Shown here piece by piece: positions 56,565 to 64,000 of a stretch of 64,000 bases of DNA (positions are counted from its first letter, which is position 1; every line of letters begins with the position of its first letter). The notes under the pieces were generated by a model, which saw only the letters and a program-made list of their open reading frames with translations, was not told the origin of the DNA and ran no database searches. Source of the stretch: Apostichopus japonicus (taxonomy: Eukaryota > Echinodermata > Holothuroidea > Aspidochirotida > Stichopodidae); assembly GCF_037975245.1 (NCBI RefSeq), contig NC_092562.1, positions 7,107,501 to 7,171,500 of the forward strand. Direction: 5' to 3'. A program made the position numbers and the translations under genes.

Positions 56565-58786
56565 GTGCGGTACCGATCATTCGAAAATGCGGTAACGATC
56601 ATTCGATTGTTCGGTATCGATCAATCGAATGTGCGGTACCGATCAATCGAAAGTGCGGTACCGAACAATCGAATGTGCGGTAGTGATCAATCGAAAGTGC
56701 GGTACCGATAAATCGAATGTGCGGTACCGATCATTCGAATGTGCGATACCGATCATTTGAATGTTCGGTATCGGGCAATCGAATGTGCGGTACCTATTAA
56801 TCGAATGTGCGGTACCGATCAATCGAATGTCCGGTAGAGATAAATGGAATGTGCGGTACCGATCAATCGAATGTGCGGTAGTGATCAATCGAATGTGCGG
56901 TACCGATCAATCTAATGTTCGGTACCGATAAATCGAATGTGCGGTACCGATCATTCGAATGTGCGGTACCGCTCAATCGAAAGTGCGGTACCGAACATTC
57001 GAATATGGGGTACCGATAAATCGTAAGTACGGTACCTAACAATCGAATGTGCGGTAGCGATCAATCGAATGTGCGGTACCGATCATTCGAATGTGCGGTA
57101 CCGATCAATCGAATGTGCGGTACCGAACAATCGAATGTGCGGTACCGATAAATCGAATGTGCGGTGCCGTTCTATCGATTGTGCGGTACCGATAAATCGA
57201 ATGTGCGGTACCGATAAATCGAATGTGCGGTACCGATCATTCGAATGTGCAGTATCGATCAATCGAATGTGCGGTACCGATCAATCGAATGTGCGGTACC
57301 GATAAATCAAATGTGCGGTACCGATAAATGGAATGTGCGGTAACGATCAATCAAATGTGAGGTACCGATCAATCGAATGTGCGGTACCGATCAATCTAAT
57401 GTGCGGTACCGATAAATCGAATGTGCGGCAACGATCATTCGAATGTTCGGTGCCGATCAATCGAATGTGAGGTACCGAAACATCGAATGTGCGGTACCGA
57501 TAAATCGAATGTGCGGTACCGATCATTCGAATGTGCGGTACCGATCATTCGAATGTGCGGTACCGATCAATCGAATATTCGGTACCGATCAATCGAATGT
57601 GCGATACCGATCAATAGAATGTGCGGTACCGATAAATCGAATGTGCGATACCTATAAATCCAATGTGCGGTACCGATAAATCGAATGTGCGGTACCGATC
57701 ATTCGAATGTGCAGTATCGATCAATCGAATGTGCCGTACCGATCAATCGAATGTGCGGTACCGATCAATCGAATGTGAGGTACCGATAAATGGAATGTGC
57801 GGTAACGATCAATCAAATGTGAGGTACCGATCAATCGAATTTGCGGTACCGATCAATCGAATGTGCGGTACCGATCATTCGAATGTGAGGTACCGATCAA
57901 TCGAATGTGCGGTACCGATCATTCGAATGTTCGGTACCCAATATTCGAATGTGCGGTACCGATCAATCGAATGTTCGGTACCGATCAATCGAATGTGCGA
58001 TATCGATCAATAGAATGTGCGGTAACGAAAAATCGAAGGTGCGGTACCGATAAATCGAATGTGCGGTACCTATAAATCGAATGTGCGGTACCGATCATTC
58101 GAATGTGCGGTACCGATAAATCGAATGTGCGGTACCGATAAATCGAATGTGCGGTACCGATCATTCGAAAATGCGGTAACGATCATTCGATTGTTCGGTA
58201 TCGATCAATCGAATGTGCGGTACCGATCAATCGAAAGTGCGGTACCGAACAATCGAATGTGCGGTAGTGATCAATCGAAAGTGCGGTACCGATAAATCGA
58301 ATGTGCGGTACCGATCATTCGAATGTGCGATACCGATCATTTGAATGTTCGGTATCGGGCAATCGAATGTGCGGTACCTATTAATCGAATGTGCGGTACC
58401 GATCAATCGAATGTCCGGTAGAGATAAATGGAATGTGCGGTACCGATCAATCGAATGTGCGGTAGTGATCAATCGAATGTGCGGTACCGATCAATCTAAT
58501 GTTCGGTACCGATAAATCGAATGTGCGGTACCGATCATTCGAATGTGCGGTACCGCTCAATCGAAAGTGCGGTACCGAACATTCGAATATGGGGTACCGA
58601 TAAATCGTAAGTACGGTACCTAACAATCGAATGTGCGGTAGCGATCAATCGAATGTGCGGTACCGATCATTCGAATGTCCGGTACCGATCAATCGAATGT
58701 GCGGTACCGAACAATCGAATGTGCGGTACCGATAAATCGAATGTGCGGTGCCGTTCTATCGATTGTGCGGTACCGATAAATCGAAT
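55619..58786. repeat. 1,584-bp (72-monomer) tandem duplication
   Basis: 55,619-57,202 and 57,203-58,786 share monomer order. I noticed isolated differences such as AATTTGCGG near 57,839 and GTCCGGTACCG near 58,679. The first copy overlaps the end of the second 2,222-bp copy by about 946 bp. That overlap piece therefore occurs three times (about 53,397, 55,619 and 57,203). Confidence 0.92.
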
Positions 58787-59169
58787 GTGCGGTACCGATC
58801 AATCGAATGTCCGATAGAGATAAATCGAATGTGCGGTACCGATCAATCGAATGTGCGGTAGTGATCAATCGAATGTGCGGTACCGATCAATCTAATGTGC
58901 GGTACCGATAAATCGAATGTGCGGTACCGAAACATCGAATGTGCGGTACCGATAAATCGAATGTGCGGTACCGATAAATCGAATGTGCGGTACCGATCAT
59001 TCGAATGTGCGGTAACGATCATTCGAATGTTCGGTATCGATCGATCGAATGTGCGGTACCGATCAATCGAATGTCCGGTAGAGATAAATCGAATGTGCGG
59101 TACCGATCAATCGAATGTGCGGTACCGATCAATCGAATGTCCGGTAGATATAAATCGAATGTGCGGTAC

Positions 59170-59195
59170 CGATAAATCGAATGTGCGCAACGATC
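59170..59195. repeat. Monomer with 1-bp deletion
   Basis: GTGCGCAACGATCATTCG lacks one base relative to the GTGCGGCAACGATCATTCG variant found in five other places (48,2xx, 48,6xx, 53,1xx, 53,6xx and copies). The parental variant is therefore known and the deletion is derived. Confidence 0.9.
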
Positions 59196-59389
59196 ATTCG
59201 AATGTTCGGTGCCGATCAATCGAATGTGAGGTACCGAAACATCGAATGTGCGGTACCGATAAATGGAATGTGCGGTATCGATCAATCGAAAGTGCGGTAC
59301 CGATCAATCGAAAGTGCGGTACCGAACAATCGAATGTGCGGTAGTGATCAATCGAAAGTGCGGTACCGATCAATCGAATGTGCGGTACC

Positions 59390-62300
59390 GATCATTCGAA
59401 TGTGCGATACCGATCATTTGAATGTTCGGTATCGGTCAATCGAATGTGCGGTACCTATCAATCGAATGTGCGGTACCGATCAATCGAATGTCCGGTAGAG
59501 ATAAATGGAATGTGCGGTACCGATCAATCGAATGTGCGGTAGTGATCAATCGAATGTGCGGTACCGATCAATCGAATATGCGGTACCGATAAATCGAATG
59601 TGCGGTACCGATCATTCGAATGTGCGGTACCGCTCAATCGAAAGTGCGGTACCGAACATTCGAATGTGGGGTACCGATAAATCGAAAGTGCGTTACCGCT
59701 CAATCGAAAGTGCGGTATCGAACATTCAAATGTGCGGTACCGATCAATCTAATGTGCGGTACCGATAAATCGAATGTGCGGTAACGATCATTCGAATGTT
59801 CGGTGCCGATCAATCGATGGTGCGGTCCCGAAACATCGAATGTGCGGTACCGATAAATCGAATGTGCGGTACCGATCATTCGAATGTTCGGTACCGAATA
59901 TTCGAATGTGCGGTACCAATCAATCGAATGTGCGGTACCGATCATTCGAATGTGAGGTACCGATCAATCGAATGTGCGGTACCGATCAATCGAATGTGCG
60001 GTACCGATCAATCGATTGTGCGGTACCGATCATTCGAATGTTCGGTACCGAATATTCGAATGTGCGGTCCCGAAACATCGAATGTGCGGTACCGATAAAT
60101 CGAATGTGCGGTACCGATCAATAGAATGTGCGGTACCGATAAATCGAATGTGCGGTACCGATCATTCGAATGTGCGGTACCGCTCAATCGAAAGTGCGGT
60201 ACCGAACATTCGAATGTGGGGTACCGATAAATCGAAAGTACGGTACCTAACAATCGAATGTGCGGTACCGATCAATCGAATGTCCGGTAGAGATAAATAG
60301 AATGTGCGGTACCGATCAATCGAATGTGCGGTAGTGATCAATCGAATGTGCGGTACCGATCAATCGAAAGTGCGGTACCGATAAATCGAATGTGCGGTAC
60401 CGATCATTCGAATGTGCGGTACCGCTCAATCGAAAGTGCGGTACCAAACATTCGAATGTGGGGTACCGATAAATCGAAAGTACGGTACCTAACAATCGAA
60501 TGTGCGGTACCGATCAATCGAATGTGCGGTACCGTTCTATCGATTGTGCGGTACCGATAAATCGAATGTGCGGTACCGATCAATCGAATGTCCGGTAGAG
60601 ATAAATCGAATGTGCGGTACCGATCAATCGAATGTGCGGTAGTGATCAATCGAATGTGCGGTACCGATAAATCTAATGTGCGGTAACGATCATTCGAATG
60701 TGCGATACCGATCATTTGAATGTTCGGTATCGGTCAATCGAATGTGCGGTACCTATCAATCGAATGTGCGGTACCGATCAATCGAATGTCCGGTAGAGAT
60801 AAATGGAATGTGCGGTACCGATCAATCGAATGTGCGGTAGTGATCAATCGAATGTGCGGTACCGATCAATCGAATATGCGGTACCGATAAATCGAATGTG
60901 CGGTACCGATCATTCGAATGTGCGGTACCGCTCAATCGAAAGTGCGGTACCGAACATTCGAATGTGGGGTACCGATAAATCGAAAGTGCGTTACCGCTCA
61001 ATCGAAAGTGCGGTATCGAACATTCAAATGTGCGGTACCGATCAATCTAATGTGCGGTACCGATAAATCGAATGTGCGGTAACGATCATTCGAATGTTCG
61101 GTGCCGATCAATCGATGGTGCGGTCCCGAAACATCGAATGTGCGGTACCGATAAATCGAATGTGCGGTACCGATCATTCGAATGTTCGGTACCGAATATT
61201 CGAATGTGCGGTACCAATCAATCGAATGTGCGGTACCGATCATTCGAATGTGAGGTACCGATCAATCGAATGTGCGGTACCGATCAATCGAATGTGCGGT
61301 ACCGATCAATCGATTGTGCGGTACCGATCATTCGAATGTTCGGTACCGAATATTCGAATGTGCGGTCCCGAAACATCGAATGTGCGGTACCGATAAATCG
61401 AATGTGCGGTACCGATCAATAGAATGTGCGGTACCGATAAATCGAATGTGCGGTACCGATCATTCGAATGTGCGGTACCGCTCAATCGAAAGTGCGGTAC
61501 CGAACATTCGAATGTGGGGTACCGATAAATCGAAAGTACGGTACCTAACAATCGAATGTGCGGTACCGATCAATCGAATGTCCGGTAGAGATAAATAGAA
61601 TGTGCGGTACCGATCAATCGAATGTGCGGTAGTGATCAATCGAATGTGCGGTACCGATCAATCGAAAGTGCGGTACCGATAAATCGAATGTGCGGTACCG
61701 ATCATTCGAATGTGCGGTACCGCTCAATCGAAAGTGCGGTACCAAACATTCGAATGTGGGGTACCGATAAATCGAAAGTACGGTACCTAACAATCGAATG
61801 TGCGGTACCGATCAATCGAATGTGCGGTACCGTTCTATCGATTGTGCGGTACCGATAAATCGAATGTGCGGTACCGATCAATCGAATGTCCGGTAGAGAT
61901 AAATCGAATGTGCGGTACCGATCAATCGAATGTGCGGTAGTGATCAATCGAATGTGCGGTACCGATAAATCTAATGTGCGGTAACGATCATTCGAATGTG
62001 CGATACCGATCATTTGAATGTTCGGTATCGGTCAATCGAATGTGCGGTACCTATCAATCGAATGTGCGGTACCGATCAATCGAATGTCCGGTAGAGATAA
62101 ATGGAATGTGCGGTACCGATCAATCGAATGTGCGGTAGTGATCAATCGAATGTGCGGTACCGATCAATCGAATATGCGGTACCGATAAATCGAATGTGCG
62201 GTACCGATCATTCGAATGTGCGGTACCGCTCAATCGAAAGTGCGGTACCGAACATTCGAATGTGGGGTACCGATAAATCGAAAGTGCGTTACCGCTCAAT

Positions 62301-63283
62301 CGAAAGTGCGGTATCGAACATTCAAATGTGCGGTACCGATCAATCTAATGTGCGGTACCGATAAATCGAATGTGCGGTAACGATCATTCGAATGTTCGGT
62401 GCCGATCAATCGATGGTGCGGTCCCGAAACATCGAATGTGCGGTACCGATAAATCGAATGTGCGGTACCGATCATTCGAATGTTCGGTACCGAATATTCG
62501 AATGTGCGGTACCAATCAATCGAATGTGCGGTACCGATCATTCGAATGTGAGGTACCGATCAATCGAATGTGCGGTACCGATCAATCGAATGTGCGGTAC
62601 CGATCAATCGATTGTGCGGTACCGATCATTCGAATGTTCGGTACCGAATATTCGAATGTGCGGTCCCGAAACATCGAATGTGCGGTACCGATAAATCGAA
62701 TGTGCGGTACCGATCAATAGAATGTGCGGTACCGATAAATCGAATGTGCGGTACCGATCATTCGAATGTGCGGTACCGCTCAATCGAAAGTGCGGTACCG
62801 AACATTCGAATGTGGGGTACCGATAAATCGAAAGTACGGTACCTAACAATCGAATGTGCGGTACCGATCAATCGAATGTCCGGTAGAGATAAATAGAATG
62901 TGCGGTACCGATCAATCGAATGTGCGGTAGTGATCAATCGAATGTGCGGTACCGATCAATCGAAAGTGCGGTACCGATAAATCGAATGTGCGGTACCGAT
63001 CATTCGAATGTGCGGTACCGCTCAATCGAAAGTGCGGTACCAAACATTCGAATGTGGGGTACCGATAAATCGAAAGTACGGTACCTAACAATCGAATGTG
63101 CGGTACCGATCAATCGAATGTGCGGTACCGTTCTATCGATTGTGCGGTACCGATAAATCGAATGTGCGGTACCGATCAATCGAATGTCCGGTAGAGATAA
63201 ATCGAATGTGCGGTACCGATCAATCGAATGTGCGGTAGTGATCAATCGAATAGGCGGTACCGATAAATCTAATGTGCGGTAAC
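59390..63283. repeat. 1,298-bp (59-monomer) unit, three copies
   Basis: Three tandem units start at about 59,390, 60,688 and 61,986. They look identical over nearly their whole length. The only changes I saw are at the outer edges (for example GAATAGGCGG near 63,250). Each unit contains 59 full monomers without indels. This is the freshest amplification in the window, or possibly an assembly expansion of fewer real copies. Confidence 0.93.
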
Positions 63284-63887
63284 GATCATTCGAATGTTCG
63301 GTGCCTATCAATCGAATGTGCGGTACCGAAACATCGAATGTGCGGTACCTATAAATCGAATGTGCGGTACCGATCATTCGAATGTGCGGTACCGATCAAT
63401 CGAATGTTCGGTACCGATCAATCGAATGTGCGATACCGATCAATAGAATGTGCGGTACCGATAAATCGAATGTGCGGTACCGATAAATCGAATGTGCGGT
63501 ACCGATAAATCGAATGTGCGGTACCTATAAATCCAATGTGCGGTACCGATAAATCGAATGTGCGGTACCGATCATTCGAATGTGCAGTATCGATCAATCG
63601 AATGTGCGGTACCGATCAATCGAATGTGCGGTACCGATAAATCGAATGTGCGGTACCGATAAATGGAATGTGCGGTAACGATCAATCAAATGTGAGGTAC
63701 CGATCAATCGAATGTGCGGTACCGATCAATCGAATGTGCGGTACCGATCATTCGAATGTGAGGTACCGATCAATCGAATGTGCGGTACCGAATATTCGAA
63801 TGTGCGGTACCGATCAATCGAATGTTCGGTACCGATCAATCGAATGTGCGATATCGATCAATAGAATGTGCGGTACCGATCAATCGA

Positions 63888-63908
63888 AGGTGGGTACCGC
63901 TCAATCGA
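63888..63908. repeat. Monomer with 1-bp deletion near right end
   Basis: CGAAGGTGGGTACCGCTC lacks one base of CGAAGGTGCGGTACCG and is private. After it the phase equals that of base 1 again, because the indels in the window sum to -22. Confidence 0.9.
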
Positions 63909-64000
63909 ATGTGCGGTACCTATAAATCGAATGTGCGGTACCGATCATTCGAATGTGCGGTAACGATCATTCGAATGTTCGGTATCGATCAATCGAATGT

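Larger units (their letters stand above)
1..64000 (+). repeat. 22-bp tandem satellite array, whole window
   Basis: Seen directly: every part of the window is a head-to-tail copy of a 22-bp unit, GTGCGGTACCG followed by ATMAWTCGAAT. The main classes differ at monomer positions 13-17 (TCAAT, TAAAT, TCATT, TAGGT). Other common variants are GTTCGG for GTGCGG, GTAGTG, GTAGCG or GTAGAG in place of GTACCG, and GAACA in place of GATCA. The consensus is 10/22 G+C with three CpG sites. No monomer is inverted and no non-satellite sequence interrupts the array. Following the register gives about 2,910 monomers. There are no genes, tRNAs, rRNAs, mobile elements or promoters that I can support. Known biology: satellites of this size and layered structure occur in eukaryotic heterochromatin. 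The family and species are not recognised. Confidence 0.99.
44100..64000. repeat. Satellite domain C
   Basis: Marked by GGTCCCGAAACATCG, GTGAGGTACCG, GTCCGGTAGAGATAAAT, CATTCGGATGTGGGG and GTAACGATCAATCAAATG monomers. It contains the most recent-looking duplications of the window (1,298, 1,584 and 2,222 bp). The left edge is approximate because CGAAACATCG monomers already occur sparsely from about 21.7 kb. Confidence 0.7.

Noticed and set aside
1-64000. A repeat protein family, suggested by similar peptides on both strands (MCGTDHSNVRY versus MIGTAHSNDRY)
   Set aside because: The similarity follows from the DNA unit being nearly its own reverse complement, not from coding selection.
1-64000. 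CRISPR array
   Set aside because: Repeats are directly adjacent with no unique spacers, unit length is 22 bp, and no cas genes are present.
1-64000. Telomeric repeat or plasmid/phage iteron cluster
   Set aside because: The unit does not resemble known short telomere repeats, and an array of about 2,910 copies with kilobase-scale higher-order units is far larger than any iteron cluster. No replication gene is present.
1-64000. CENP-B-box-like centromere motif
   Set aside because: I looked for a TTCG...CGGG-type box and found only the general TTCGGTACCG variant, which does not match the known box. A centromeric role is possible but unsupported.

Overview
The whole 64 kb window is one uninterrupted tandem array of a 22-bp monomer. 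There is no gene, RNA gene, transposon or unique flank in it. The commonest monomer can be written as GTGCGGTACCG followed by ATMAWTCGAAT (M = A or C, W = A or T). All monomers point the same way, and the array runs off both ends of the window. Following the 22-bp register by eye from base 1 to base 64,000 gives about 2,910 monomers. The few insertions and deletions I found sum to exactly -22, which matches the phase at the right end. An array this long with several nested repeat levels is typical of eukaryotic satellite heterochromatin (pericentromeric, subtelomeric or sex-chromosome). I do not recognise the satellite family and cannot name the organism.

Layout. Domain A (about 1-19,300) is marked by GATAGGTCG monomers, a 44-bp dimer, a one-base G insertion that recurs in six copies, and duplications of 374, 396 (three copies, at two places) and 1,981 bp, plus a 2.4-kb segment repeated 6.2-6.4 kb away. 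A ragged boundary zone (about 19,300-21,000) has clustered private indels and divergent monomers. Domain B (about 21,000-44,100) has a 2,412-bp unit in two copies, a 378-bp block in eight copies, a 14-bp truncated monomer carried in three copies, a 241-bp tandem duplication, and a looser super-period of roughly 9 kb. Domain C (about 44,100-64,000) has a 2,222-bp unit in two copies, an overlapping 1,584-bp unit in two copies, and a 1,298-bp unit in three nearly identical copies.

Almost every duplication length is a whole number of monomers once the listed indels are allowed for. This fits in-register unequal exchange or an equivalent amplification process. The long open reading frames are a by-product: 22 is not a multiple of 3, so each frame cycles through all three phases of the monomer, giving stop-free runs whose lengths climb in steps of 22 codons on both strands.

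The most distinctive property is symmetry. Most monomers carry the hexamer palindrome GGTACC, and many also carry TTCGAA, with dyad axes exactly 11 bp apart. The monomer class ending CATTCGAAT matches its own reverse complement at 18 of 22 positions. The satellite is therefore close to strand-symmetric at one-helical-turn spacing.
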